This document shows positions 17,001 to 24,351 of a DNA stretch of 64,000 nt, piece by piece. Source of the DNA: Bacteroidales bacterium (lineage in GTDB: Bacteria; Bacteroidota; Bacteroidia; Bacteroidales; UBA1715); contig JAKSTZ010000016.1 in assembly GCA_024402335.1 (NCBI GenBank), positions 1 through 64,000 on the forward strand. Reading direction: 5' to 3'. The notes below the pieces were generated by a model. That model did not search any database, was not told the DNA's origin, and was given only the letters and a program-made list of their open reading frames with translations. Numbering within the stretch: the first letter of the stretch is position 1; each line of letters starts with the position of its first letter. Position numbers and translations under genes: made by a program.

Positions 17001-18048
17001 AGACAAATCTTCAGATTTGGTAGAAAAAATATGCGATGGTCGTAAGTTCTGGAAAACTAATTATGATAGTAAAATGAAATTTAATGCAGTTGTAGGTAAT
17101 CCTCCTTATCAAGAGAAAGATGGAGGGGCTGGTGTTAGTGCAAAACCGTTATATCATCACTTCGTAAATCTTTCCAAGGAATTGAATCCTCAGTATCTTT
17201 CTATTATTATGCCTGCAAGATGGTATGTTGGGGGAAAGGGGTTAGATGATTTCAGGAAAGAAATGTTAAGAGATAAAAAAATATTAAAACTATATGATTA
17301 TCCGAATAGTAAGGATTTGTTTTCTAATGTTGATATAGCAGGTGGGTTATGTTATTTTCTGTGGCAAAATAAAAAAGGTTCTTCTTGTGTTGTTACGAAT
17401 ATTGTGGATAAACAACGAGTATCAATAAAAAGAGAATTAAATCAATATGATGTATTTGTACGTGATAATAGAGCTATACAAATTATTCAAAAGGTTACTT
17501 GTAAAGAAGAGTCTACGTTGGATAAATTAGTGTCATCAAGAAAACCATTTGGACTTGTAACAAATTATGAGCCTAAAAATAGTGGTGTCCCGTGTTGGTT
17601 TATTCAAAGAATAGGGAAAAGATATGCAAGTTTGAGCGACATTATTGATGATAATAAAATCTTAAATAAATGGAAATTGTTAGCTCCAAAATCGCCAATT
17701 GCGGGACAAACAGATTTTACAAAACCGGTAGGATTTTATTACGATGGAAACACTGTGATAGCGGCTCCAGGGGAGTGCTGTACAGAATCGTTTATTGTAT
17801 TAGGTGCGTTTGATACAGAAAAGGAGGTCTTAAATTATAAATCCTATATCTTTACAAAGGTTGTGAGATTCTTATTGTTACAAGCAGTTGTGTCGCAGGA
17901 TGTAACAAAGAAAAATTTTTGTTTTGTACCAAATTTAGGGAAATATAATCAAATTTATTCTGATAAAGTTTTGTGTAAACGTTGGGGAATAACAGATGAA
18001 GAAATGAGGTATATAGAAAGTAGAATTTGTAATATTAAAGGGCGATAG
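14098..18048 (+). CDS. Single-chain restriction enzyme: GIY-YIG-like nuclease, DEAH helicase and N6-adenine methylase
   Basis: The 1316-residue protein reads as three modules. About residues 8-120 resemble a T5orf172/GIY-YIG nuclease (IIYVYRIEDN, VKIGEAT, ARKRIDGQV). Residues about 160-620 are a superfamily-2 helicase: motif I AKMRFGKT near 180, DEAH near 285, SGTPF near 315, LTTGVTV, and QTIFRVQSP as motif VI. Residues about 830-1316 are an Eco57I-like methylase with NPPYQ at about 1001. Its expected motif-I region reads ILEINSKTGLYPLYVA, far from the usual FxGxG. Type ISP and type IIG enzymes combine similar activities in one chain. With the preceding gene it should form a phage-defence restriction-modification system. 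Both genes end with TAG. Confidence 0.82.
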   Translation: MSYNALKVKIIYVYRIEDNIHKNCVKIGEATYEGPRKVDLAPNSNVLQEAARKRIDGQVKTAGLKKNTILEHVEIAFSSTLNSFVSDTDVHEVLKRSKIKQANFDGAKEWFITDTETARKAISAAKQGRVALNSKEISKGKNTLLLREEQKLAVSKTINHYRKFADKSVRMLWYAKMRFGKTVSALQVVKEMDFKRTIIITHRPVVGENWIEEDFKLVFFEDKSKFECGSKNYHHSLLELEKLAKCGHNYVYFASVQDLRGSEIAGGKYDKNSDLFEINWDFVIVDEAHEGIKTEKGQNVLDLIVKQKTKQLYLSGTPFNMLDDYNEEETFSWDYTQEQEAKINWLSDHPNVRNPYEDLPKMSIYTFDLGELTSLYKDSDDNQFNFKEFFRVWRGNKFHDGKVIPKSLIGKFVHETEIKKFLDLICKKDSHSNYPFSTEEYREMFRHTLWKIPGVKEAAALEELLHQHPVFSSFNIANVAGNGGDYDEDECADALERVNKAITENPFETYSITLSCGRLTTGVTVRPWTAVFMLSGSYNTAAAAYMQTIFRVQSPWTFNGWRKEECFVFDFAPDRTLKVIAEVANASAKVGSTRDEDREKIKRFLSFCPVVSMKGTKEVLYTTDRLFEQLKKVAIDRAVNKGFEDNSIYNDRLWHLSDDAWKELEDLRGTIGSTQKNNRNNIVLSDSGLKDRKGTIGKKNKKIVAADEEKERLHRRREAIATLRGISIRMPLLIYGACIKDEDVELTIDNFTDLVDDESWYEFMPKGVTKETFLKYKGYYDNEVFNGAGKRIRSLTRSADLMDVNSRIKRIVEIFSRFRNPDKETVLTPWRVVNMHMSDTLGGYDFFDEYHEKVTNVPRYVTQGTLTESVFGDEETKILEINSKTGLYPLYVAYSIFREKCKRQMSKINDVLTVEEEQTIWDEVLLNNVFVVCKTAMAEAITRRTLGGFRENVKINARYIDGLIDKIEDKSSDLVEKICDGRKFWKTNYDSKMKFNAVVGNPPYQEKDGGAGVSAKPLYHHFVNLSKELNPQYLSIIMPARWYVGGKGLDDFRKEMLRDKKILKLYDYPNSKDLFSNVDIAGGLCYFLWQNKKGSSCVVTNIVDKQRVSIKRELNQYDVFVRDNRAIQIIQKVTCKEESTLDKLVSSRKPFGLVTNYEPKNSGVPCWFIQRIGKRYASLSDIIDDNKILNKWKLLAPKSPIAGQTDFTKPVGFYYDGNTVIAAPGECCTESFIVLGAFDTEKEVLNYKSYIFTKVVRFLLLQAVVSQDVTKKNFCFVPNLGKYNQIYSDKVLCKRWGITDEEMRYIESRICNIKGR

Positions 18049-18115
18049 AATTTATTGTATTAGATAGATGCTAAAATTTGCTAATTGTGTATAAATCAAG
18101 CAAATAACTATATAA

Positions 18116-18230
18116 TTTCACAAAATTCCATGTTTTTTTTTGCTCTATTTTCACAAAATTCCATGTTTTTTTTTGCTCTATTTTCACAAAATTCCAAGTT
18201 TTTTAAGGGGCAATTTTCACAAAATTCCAT
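18116..18230. repeat. 33-bp direct tandem repeats (about 3.5 units)
   Basis: The 15-bp core TTTCACAAAATTCCA recurs at 18116, 18149, 18182 and 18215, exactly 33 bp apart. Units 1 and 2 are identical over all 33 bp, including a T-run and GCTCTAT; unit 3 keeps the core with a diverged tail, and unit 4 is partial. They lie just after the restriction gene. Confidence 0.85.
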
Positions 18231-18327
18231 TTTTTTAGTTTATTGTTTTTGGTGTGCTATAGGTGTTGTCTATTGGTATAAACGAAAAAGTTGGCTGCTA
18301 TAGATTTTTTTTTTTTGATTAAAATGC

Positions 18328-18335
18328 TATATTTG
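18328..18335 (+). promoter_or_regulatory. -7 promoter box for the small RNA
   Basis: TATATTTG is a perfect Bacteroidota TAnnTTTG box, placed to start transcription near 18340. A long T-run lies upstream, but no TTTG element is at the ideal spacing. Confidence 0.5.
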
Positions 18336-18340
18336 CATTG

Positions 18341-18461
18341 TTCTTATGTATCAACATAAAGGCGAAAGCCCTGAACCATTCGAACTCAAGCCGTTAGGTC
18401 GGAAGAACTTTTAGCTACGGCGTGAAAGTTCAAAAAGAGAATCGTTATGATTCTCTTTTTT
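18341..18461 (+). ncRNA. Pseudoknotted small RNA candidate with its own promoter box and terminator
   Basis: About 120 nt contain a perfect hairpin TTATGT-ATCA-ACATAA (18344-18359) and GGC-GAAA-GCC with a GNRA loop (18361-18370). A 7-bp hairpin GAACTTT / AAAGTTC (18405-18411, 18425-18431) has ACGGC (18417-18421) in its loop, complementary to GCCGT (18390-18394), which forms an H-type pseudoknot. A perfect 12-bp terminator stem follows (18432-18443 with 18449-18460). No ORF fits. I do not recognise a known class. The terminator also serves the convergent nuclease gene. Confidence 0.55.
18432..18461. terminator. Bidirectional intrinsic terminator
   Basis: AAAAAGAGAATC pairs with GATTCTCTTTTT over 12 bp without mismatch, with a 5-nt loop. 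It has a T-run on the plus side and an A-run on the other, so it can end both the small RNA and the leftward nuclease gene whose stop codon it overlaps. Confidence 0.85.
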
Positions 18462-19122
18462 ATTTTCTTTTGGATAATAACTTATATAGTTTATTGTTGA
18501 AGTTGCGTGATCTTGCTAAATAACTATCAACAACTATCATATCTGAATTTTTGAAAAGATAGATTGTTTTTGGATATGGATTCTTTTCAAATGCTTTCTT
18601 TAGGGATGCTGCTATACTCTTAATTGAGCTTGTTTTCATTAGATTTAATGCAATTCTATCAGACTGTTTTGCTCCATCGAACAATCGAGTTGTAAGGGCG
18701 CTTCCTCCGCTGCTAGTTTTCCCTTCTACATAAAATAGTTTTCCTTTTTTCCGAATAATAAAATCTGCGCTCTTTGTGTTTGAAGGATTCGATAACAAGA
18801 ATACATCAAATTTATTCTTTACAAACTTCAGGGCTATTTGTAGGTTTTTCGGTGTTTCTCCTGTTTTTAGTATATCATCGTATTCGCTTTCATTCAAGGT
18901 GAAAATAGTATTTTCTCCTTCGGTAAACCGTTTCATCTCAGTAAATTGCGGTTGTGCAGTAATCCATTTGAGTACAGCAACTTTTTCACGGTTTGTTGTA
19001 AATGAATAATAATCCTTAATTGCAACATTTATGCTTGTCCCTTTATATTTAGGAATTCCATATTCAGAACTTTGTTCATTTACTAGTAAAATAATGATTT
19101 CGTTTTCTTGTTCGATTTTCAT
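18460..19122 (-). CDS. CdiA-C-like PD-(D/E)XK nuclease-domain protein
   Basis: The 220-residue protein has no signal peptide. Its C-terminal half reads SADFIIRKKGKLFYVEGKTS, then a Gly/Ser turn, then DGAKQSDRIALNLM. The spacing D...E-G-K with a later KQ-DR helix resembles the tRNase/DNase domain of CdiA C-termini and related nucleases, including phage-associated ones. The N-terminal 90 residues (KDYYSFTTNREKVAVLKWI, ILKTGETPKNLQIALKF) look like an accessory domain. No immunity gene of obvious type is adjacent. It converges on the small RNA. The nuclease family call is moderately secure; its biological role is not. Confidence 0.55.
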   Translation of the reverse strand: MKIEQENEIIILLVNEQSSEYGIPKYKGTSINVAIKDYYSFTTNREKVAVLKWITAQPQFTEMKRFTEGENTIFTLNESEYDDILKTGETPKNLQIALKFVKNKFDVFLLSNPSNTKSADFIIRKKGKLFYVEGKTSSGGSALTTRLFDGAKQSDRIALNLMKTSSIKSIAASLKKAFEKNPYPKTIYLFKNSDMIVVDSYLARSRNFNNKLYKLLSKRK

Positions 19123-19157
19123 GGAAACAAAGACAAAATGCGTGTAAATTAGGGCTA

Positions 19158-19970
19158 CTACAAACTAATCACTATCTCCGTCGTATGGCATAATCCTAAA
19201 TAAAAATGATATTGTGCTTCGTAGGTGAACAGACATTTCCATAACGGAAATTGTACGGCGAGTTGTAGTGGTGATTCGTTGTTCGTGTACGAAATGCAAC
19301 AGAGAATCTTGTCTTGTATAGAGTAGGAGGCCCCAAGTGATACATATTGGATTCCGTCGTTGGATTGAGCATATAAAAACGAGATTTGTACAGGCTCGAC
19401 CACGTTGTATGTACTGCGTAGCTTCAGCATGCTTGTAATGTCGTCGTTTTGCTTGAAAAGGTCAATGGGATTAATTGCGTGTATACCTAATGATAGTTTT
19501 CCTGATTTTGTATAGTATGCCAATTCAGGATAGACGTAATGTCTTGCTTTATATTCTTCCTGATATCGACGTGTTAGGTCAAAACAAAGCGCGAAGCTAT
19601 TGTTCTTATAAAACGTTCGTGCAAGTGCGAAGCTATAATTACTTTCTCGAAAATGTGAATTTCCGAAAACTGCTGTTGATAATCCATACGAAAAGGTGTT
19701 CCCCTTAGTGCCGGCACTTATGCGGGCACAAGTAATATCCGTGACATTGTAGTTTGTACAATACGCAATGCCAACCTCTGTATGCTCCATGTATGGAAGC
19801 ATAGCAGGGTTACTTTGCATAGACCCAATGTGTGTTTCTGTCGGGGCGGTGTTTGCGGCACTTCCACTAAAAAGTCCCGAGGTGTGGCGGAACTCTTGAC
19901 TAAAACTTTCTAAATAACTACAACATACGAATACGGAACAAATTAGAAAATTAATTTGTCTTGTATTCAA
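19158..19970 (-). CDS. PorV/PorQ-like outer-membrane protein
   Basis: The 270-residue protein has a hydrophobic leader (INFLICSVFVCCSYLESFSQ) and a mature start with GLFSGSAANTAPTETHIGSMQSNPAML-type features; the GS-x-x-x-NPA signature is common to FadL/PorV-like barrels. The rest is beta-strand sequence. The start is TTG at 19970, inside the last 20 bases of purE; no better start precedes the leader. It is translationally coupled to purE. A direct role with T9SS is possible but not shown. Confidence 0.6.
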   Translation of the reverse strand: MNTRQINFLICSVFVCCSYLESFSQEFRHTSGLFSGSAANTAPTETHIGSMQSNPAMLPYMEHTEVGIAYCTNYNVTDITCARISAGTKGNTFSYGLSTAVFGNSHFRESNYSFALARTFYKNNSFALCFDLTRRYQEEYKARHYVYPELAYYTKSGKLSLGIHAINPIDLFKQNDDITSMLKLRSTYNVVEPVQISFLYAQSNDGIQYVSLGASYSIQDKILCCISYTNNESPLQLAVQFPLWKCLFTYEAQYHFYLGLCHTTEIVISL

Positions 19971-20457
19971 AATGTATTTCTTTTAAATCTGCGTTAGCTT
20001 TTTCTATTTTATTTTTTAATGATGTCTTGTATTCTGCTAATTCTTTCGCTACACGTTCGTCAGCCATTGCAATAAATTGCGAAGCCAAAATGCCGGCATT
20101 TTCTGCTCCGTTGATACCTACGGTTGCAACTGGAATACCTGAAGGCATTTGAACTATGGCAAGAAGAGCGTCTATTCCTTGTAGGCTGGCACTGATTGGA
20201 ACGCCAATTACAGGAACAGTTGTCATTGAAGCAATAACGCCTGGCAAGTGAGCTGCCATACCTGCAGCAGCAATGATAACCTTAATGCCGTTTTTCTCTG
20301 CGTTTTTTGCAAATTCTTCTACAGCCTCAGGTGTTCTGTGAGCAGATAGAGCAAGAATTTCGAACGGAATTTTAAAGTTATTTAGCACTTTCGCAGCCTT
20401 TTCCATTACAGGCATATCCGATGTGCTTCCCATTATAATGCTAACTTGTGCTTTCAT
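19951..20457 (-). CDS. purE: N5-carboxyaminoimidazole ribonucleotide mutase
   Basis: PurE converts N5-CAIR to CAIR in purine biosynthesis and works as a cytoplasmic octamer. The 168 residues show IIMGSTSDMPVM at the N-terminus, ALSAHRTPE (active-site His near residue 42), AAAGMAAHLPGVIAS and GIPVATVGINGAENAG. The length is normal for the family. A -7-like TATATTTG box can be read on the minus strand about 40 bases upstream. Its 3' end overlaps the start of the outer-membrane protein gene by 20 bases, an unusual pairing for a metabolic gene. Confidence 0.95.
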   Translation of the reverse strand: MKAQVSIIMGSTSDMPVMEKAAKVLNNFKIPFEILALSAHRTPEAVEEFAKNAEKNGIKVIIAAAGMAAHLPGVIASMTTVPVIGVPISASLQGIDALLAIVQMPSGIPVATVGINGAENAGILASQFIAMADERVAKELAEYKTSLKNKIEKANADLKEIHFEYKTN

Positions 20458-20526
20458 CTTACTTCAATGAATTTTTTGTTTCTGCAAATATAGAAAATAC
20501 GATGGAATTTCTTGTCCCTTTTTGAT

Positions 20527-21135
20527 TTATTTAAACCTTGGTAAAGACCAATTTTTCATGACGCTGAGTGTTCTTGTTATGAATATAACAATGGCGGCAA
20601 AAATAACCGCAAGTAAATCGGGACAATTACAGTAAAGTAGTAATAAATAGACAAGACCACCAAGTAAACAGGCCGTGGCGTAAATTTCTTTTCTGAATAT
20701 TAGTGGAATGTCAACGCACATCATATCGCGCACGATGCCGCCGAAAACGGCAGTCAAAATCCCCATCATAACTGCAAGTATGGGACTGATGTCCATGGTA
20801 AGCCCTTTTTGCATACCGATAATTGTGAAGACGCTAATGCCTATAGTGTCAAACAAAAACAATGTCTTTGAATACTTTTCTATAGTTTTTCGGGCAATAA
20901 ATGTAAAAGCAACAGCTCCGACTATTAGGTAAAAGTACCACATGTCGTGTAGCCAAGCTACCGGTTGATTCAACATGATGTCACGGAGTGTACCGCCACC
21001 AATTGCCGTGACAAATCCTAAGAAAATGCCGCCGAATAAGTCGAATTGTTTGCGTGCAGCTGCTAATGCACCACTAATTGCAAAAGCAAACGTCCCTACA
21101 TAATCAAAAATAGGAATGATATCGGAAACCGACAT
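20527..21135 (-). CDS. TRIC/UPF0126 family cation-channel-like membrane protein
   Basis: The 202-residue protein has about seven transmembrane segments arranged as two repeats, each with the family signature: GGGTLRDIML near residue 46 and GGIVRDMMC near 132. Prokaryotic TRIC homologues (YadS/YicG-like) form trimeric cation channels; some relatives have been linked to glycine uptake. The stop and start codons of ychF and this gene share one base at 21135, so they are an operon. Confidence 0.88.
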   Translation of the reverse strand: MSVSDIIPIFDYVGTFAFAISGALAAARKQFDLFGGIFLGFVTAIGGGTLRDIMLNQPVAWLHDMWYFYLIVGAVAFTFIARKTIEKYSKTLFLFDTIGISVFTIIGMQKGLTMDISPILAVMMGILTAVFGGIVRDMMCVDIPLIFRKEIYATACLLGGLVYLLLLYCNCPDLLAVIFAAIVIFITRTLSVMKNWSLPRFK

Positions 21136-22232
21136 TATACATTGAATTTAAAGTGCATGATATCGCCGTCTTGCACGATATATTCTTTCCCTTCCATCGA
21201 CATTTTTCCTGCTTCTTTCACGGCTTGTTCAGAACCATAGGCGATGTAGTCTGCATATTTTATTACTTCTGCCTTGATGAATCCTTTTTCAAAGTCAGTG
21301 TGGATTACACCTGCAGCTTGAGGAGCTTTGGCACCTTTGTGGTAAGTCCATGCACGAACTTCTTGTGGACCGGCAGTTAAGAATGTCTCAAGATTTAATA
21401 ATGAATATGCTTGTCGTATCAATTTGTTTACGCCTGGTTCTGTAAGACCAACATCTTGTAGGAACATATCGCGTTCTTCTTGTGTGTCAAGTTCTGCGAT
21501 TTCTGCTTCCAAAGCTGTGGCAAGTGTAAGCACTTCTGCTTGTTCGTTCTTGATAGATTCTTTTACCGCATCAACGAAAGTGTTGCCGTTTATACCGGAT
21601 TCGTCAACATTGCAGACATACATAACAGGTTTTAACGTAAGAAGATGTAAGTCGTAGATTGCAGCTTTTTCTTCATCGTCAAGATTTAATGTACGGGCAG
21701 ATTCTCCTTTTAGTAAAGCTTCGCGAACGCGAGTTAAAATGTCGCATGTGTATTTAGCCATTTTGTCACCGCCTGCACGTGCTTGTTTTTCAAGTTTAGA
21801 AAGTCGTGATTCTACAGATTCCAAATCCTTGAGTTGTAATTCCATGTCGATAGTTTCTTTATCTCTTACCGGATTTATAGAACCATCAACGTGAGTGATG
21901 TTAGGGTTTTCGAAACAACGAAGCACGTGGATAATGGCGTCAGTCTCTCTAATGTTTGCCAAGAACTTGTTTCCTAAGCCTTCACCTTTACTTGCACCTT
22001 TTACAAGACCAGCGATGTCAACAATTTCTACAGTTGTTGGAACAACTTTCTCTGGATGTACGATTTTTTCCAATTCATTTAAGCGTTCGTCAGGAACGGT
22101 AATCATTCCGACATTTGGCTCTATTGTGCAAAAAGGAAAATTTGCCGCTTGTGCTTTTGCGTTAGTCAAACAGTTAAAAAGAGTGGATTTACCAACATTT
22201 GGCAATCCAACTATACCACATTTCAATCCCAT
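21135..22232 (-). CDS. ychF: Ribosome-associated ATPase YchF (OLA1 family)
   Basis: The 365-residue protein is full length for YchF. It has the P-loop GLPNVGKSTLFN at the N-terminus, DIAGLVKGASKGEGLGNKF (switch II), and NVDE in place of the NKxD guanine-specificity motif, which explains its ATP preference. A coiled-coil insertion lies about residues 130-165, and a TGS domain at the C-terminus contains AWTYHKGAKAPQAAGVIH and FIKAEVI. It binds ribosomes and is tied to stress responses. It is the first gene of a pair with the TRIC channel. Confidence 0.96.
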   Translation of the reverse strand: MGLKCGIVGLPNVGKSTLFNCLTNAKAQAANFPFCTIEPNVGMITVPDERLNELEKIVHPEKVVPTTVEIVDIAGLVKGASKGEGLGNKFLANIRETDAIIHVLRCFENPNITHVDGSINPVRDKETIDMELQLKDLESVESRLSKLEKQARAGGDKMAKYTCDILTRVREALLKGESARTLNLDDEEKAAIYDLHLLTLKPVMYVCNVDESGINGNTFVDAVKESIKNEQAEVLTLATALEAEIAELDTQEERDMFLQDVGLTEPGVNKLIRQAYSLLNLETFLTAGPQEVRAWTYHKGAKAPQAAGVIHTDFEKGFIKAEVIKYADYIAYGSEQAVKEAGKMSMEGKEYIVQDGDIMHFKFNV

Positions 22233-22242
22233 ACGATTAATT

Positions 22243-22277
22243 TTTGTGCAAAAGTAACTTTTTTTACGTTATATTTG
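22243..22277 (+). promoter_or_regulatory. Rightward promoter between ychF and a membrane-protein gene
   Basis: TTTG (22243-22246) and TATATTTG (22270-22277) resemble the Bacteroidota -33/-7 pair, with a 23-bp spacer that is a little long. It drives the gene starting at 22296. Confidence 0.45.
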
Positions 22278-22295
22278 CAAGAACATTTTATAGAG

Positions 22296-22790
22296 ATGGT
22301 AATACATAACGAAAAATACGCAAGTAAACTCAAGATATGGAAGACGTTTGGTATAGTTGGCGTAACGACTATTTTGGTTTATATACCTTTGTCTTCAATG
22401 TTTTTGCGTGAATTTGGAATAGAATCAAGACAGTTAAGTGCTCTTGAATGTACACTCTTTATGGCTGCGGTGATCGCTGTTTATGCAGTGATAGTATGGC
22501 TACGTCATAAACAAAAATTGAATTTTATCTATATCTCTGATGAAGATAAACAGAATCTTGTATTCCGTTTTTATCATATTCAGTTGCTTATGAAAAAATG
22601 TACATCGTATAAAATTCCATTTGATGCTTTCAAAAAATATGAGATAGTAAAATCAGAAAAAAATACTGATTTGATTTTGTATCAAAAGATGGAGAGAAAT
22701 CAAATGGCTAAATATCCTCCAATCAGTTTGAATGCATTGAAAGAAGAGGAAATTCAACAAGTGAAAGATTTGTTAAACCAATATTGTTAA
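22296..22790 (+). CDS. Two-helix membrane protein of unknown function
   Basis: ATG at 22296 follows a -7 box by 19 bases; upstream in-frame codons overlap ychF antisense and are rejected. The 164-residue protein has two transmembrane helices (GIVGVTTILVYIPLSSMFL and LFMAAVIAVYAVIVWL) and a cytoplasmic C-terminal domain of about 90 residues. That domain ends in KYPPISLNALKEEEIQQV, which could adopt a PH-like fold. It is followed by an outer-membrane protein gene after only 5 bases. No function is assigned. Confidence 0.6.
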   Translation: MVIHNEKYASKLKIWKTFGIVGVTTILVYIPLSSMFLREFGIESRQLSALECTLFMAAVIAVYAVIVWLRHKQKLNFIYISDEDKQNLVFRFYHIQLLMKKCTSYKIPFDAFKKYEIVKSEKNTDLILYQKMERNQMAKYPPISLNALKEEEIQQVKDLLNQYC

Positions 22791-22795
22791 AGTCT

Positions 22796-23344
22796 ATGAG
22801 AAAATTTGTACTTGTAGTATTGTTGTGGATGTCAGCAATTTCAGTGTTTGCACAACGTGATAATCAAAAATGGTATTTGAATGGCTTTGGAGCACGTGTG
22901 GAATTTGGTGCAAGTTCTAATCAGTTGATGGGCTTTGAATATGACCATTTCTTTAGAACTAAGTTTGACATGAGTGCATTAGTTATATCAAACTTTGATA
23001 ATATTTATCAAGGTTGCGTGATAGGTAAATATGTTGCTTCATATCCGAATATTGGATCTCGTTTACGTTGGTATGCCGGTGGCGGTTTGTTGGTCGGTGG
23101 AAAACCAATGTATGATTTAAATGGTGAAAAAACTGGAACCAAGCAAATCTATGTTGGTTTGACTGGTGCACTTGGAACAGGTTATTCTTTTAAAAAGGCT
23201 CCTTTGAATGCTACAATAGAATGGCGTCCTGATTTGAATTTTATTTATACTCACTTCCAGAAAAATAATGCAAATAACGAACGTTTGCAGACTGCAATTG
23301 TTGCTGCTACGCTTCGTTTTATTACAAGAAATAAACTTAATTAA
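22796..23344 (+). CDS. Outer-membrane beta-barrel-like protein
   Basis: ATG at 22796 gives a clean signal peptide (MRKFVLVVLLWMSAISVFAQ), so it is preferred to TTG at 22784, which overlaps the previous gene. The mature 160 residues are beta-rich with Gly-aromatic turns (WYAGGGLLVGGKPMYD, YVGLTGALGTGYSFK) and terminal strand TAIVAATLRFITR. It resembles small eight-stranded barrels. Its stop shares a base with the start of the following lipoprotein gene, indicating coupled translation. Confidence 0.62.
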   Translation: MRKFVLVVLLWMSAISVFAQRDNQKWYLNGFGARVEFGASSNQLMGFEYDHFFRTKFDMSALVISNFDNIYQGCVIGKYVASYPNIGSRLRWYAGGGLLVGGKPMYDLNGEKTGTKQIYVGLTGALGTGYSFKKAPLNATIEWRPDLNFIYTHFQKNNANNERLQTAIVAATLRFITRNKLN

Positions 23345-24342
23345 TGACGTTCAAGAAACAGATACTATATTGGTGTGTTGCAGTTTCTGCAATCATTGTT
23401 TCTTGTAGTCAAAATCAACAAAAGCAAACAGACGAACCGCTTTTCGTAAATGACTTGTTAGCAAAGACGGCAAGTATAGTTTATGAGCAGGAGATGTATG
23501 TGCCGGAAGAGTATTTCTTTTTTAAGTCTATCGACTTCCCTTCGTTGGTAAGCAAGTTAAAAAATAAGACAACAAAAAAAGAAATTATAGCATATTTGCC
23601 ATTTTCCGATATTCCTTTTTCTGCAGAGGATATACAAGATAAGTTTCTTGAGGATTTTCATTTAGATCAAATGACTACGATGTTGTTTGATGAAGATTGG
23701 GAACTTGATACTGCGCAATTTTTGATGCGTAAAAAAGTGAACTCATATTCTTTAGTGCGTTCGTACCTGCGTCAGGATGCATATAGAGGCGAAGTACAAA
23801 CGAAGTCGATTGTTGCGCGATATGATTTCTCGAAAACGGGAACGCAAATTCCTTCTAAAGAAAACTGCACCTTGTTGGCAAAAGATGTCGCATACGAAGT
23901 TTCATTATTGAATGCCGACAATCCTGAATTTTTAGAAAATATTCAAGTTAAACGACTGGCTGATATATTGGTTAAAAAAGCACTTTGTGGTAATACAGAA
24001 AGTTATAGTTTTTCTTTCCGCGATTCGTTATTACCGAAAACATTAGATGAAGTGTCTAATTTATTGGGTAAGGAAGTTACATGTTATGAGGAAGAAAACA
24101 CTGCTACGGGTGGGGTGGATACGATATGTGTCGATAAAGACATAGATGTCGGGGAAATAGGTGGCGTAGCATTTATAGAAGATTGGTACCTAAATGAAAG
24201 TACCATGGAAATTATTAAAGAAGTGAAGGGCATTGCACCTGTGCGGGTGTTCTATCACAATGACGGACAAGACACACAAACACAATTAGTTAAATCAATA
24301 CCCTTTGTAATGTATCTTAAAAATCACGACAAGGGGAAATAA
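23344..24342 (+). CDS. Lipoprotein of unknown function
   Basis: The 332-residue protein has a lipoprotein signal (VSAIIVSC near residue 21). The mature region is mixed alpha/beta and its C-terminal 60 residues include VAFIEDWYLNESTMEIIKEV and GIAPVRVFYH. That phrase recalls segments of gliding and T9SS accessory proteins such as GldN, but the overall match is not convincing. It overlaps the barrel gene by one base (TAATG) and lies 9 bases before dprA. Confidence 0.55.
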   Translation: MTFKKQILYWCVAVSAIIVSCSQNQQKQTDEPLFVNDLLAKTASIVYEQEMYVPEEYFFFKSIDFPSLVSKLKNKTTKKEIIAYLPFSDIPFSAEDIQDKFLEDFHLDQMTTMLFDEDWELDTAQFLMRKKVNSYSLVRSYLRQDAYRGEVQTKSIVARYDFSKTGTQIPSKENCTLLAKDVAYEVSLLNADNPEFLENIQVKRLADILVKKALCGNTESYSFSFRDSLLPKTLDEVSNLLGKEVTCYEEENTATGGVDTICVDKDIDVGEIGGVAFIEDWYLNESTMEIIKEVKGIAPVRVFYHNDGQDTQTQLVKSIPFVMYLKNHDKGK

Positions 24343-24351
24343 CAAATTCCC

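Noticed and set aside
18116..18230. CRISPR array
   Set aside because: Units 1 and 2 are identical over the whole 33 bp, so there are no unique spacers. No Cas gene is in the window.
18085..18303. 72-codon frame over the 33-bp tandem repeats, translating as repeated FSQNS-FFFAL units
   Set aside because: It starts on TTG and owes its openness to the in-frame 33-bp repeat; the composition is Phe/Ser biased and unlike a real protein.
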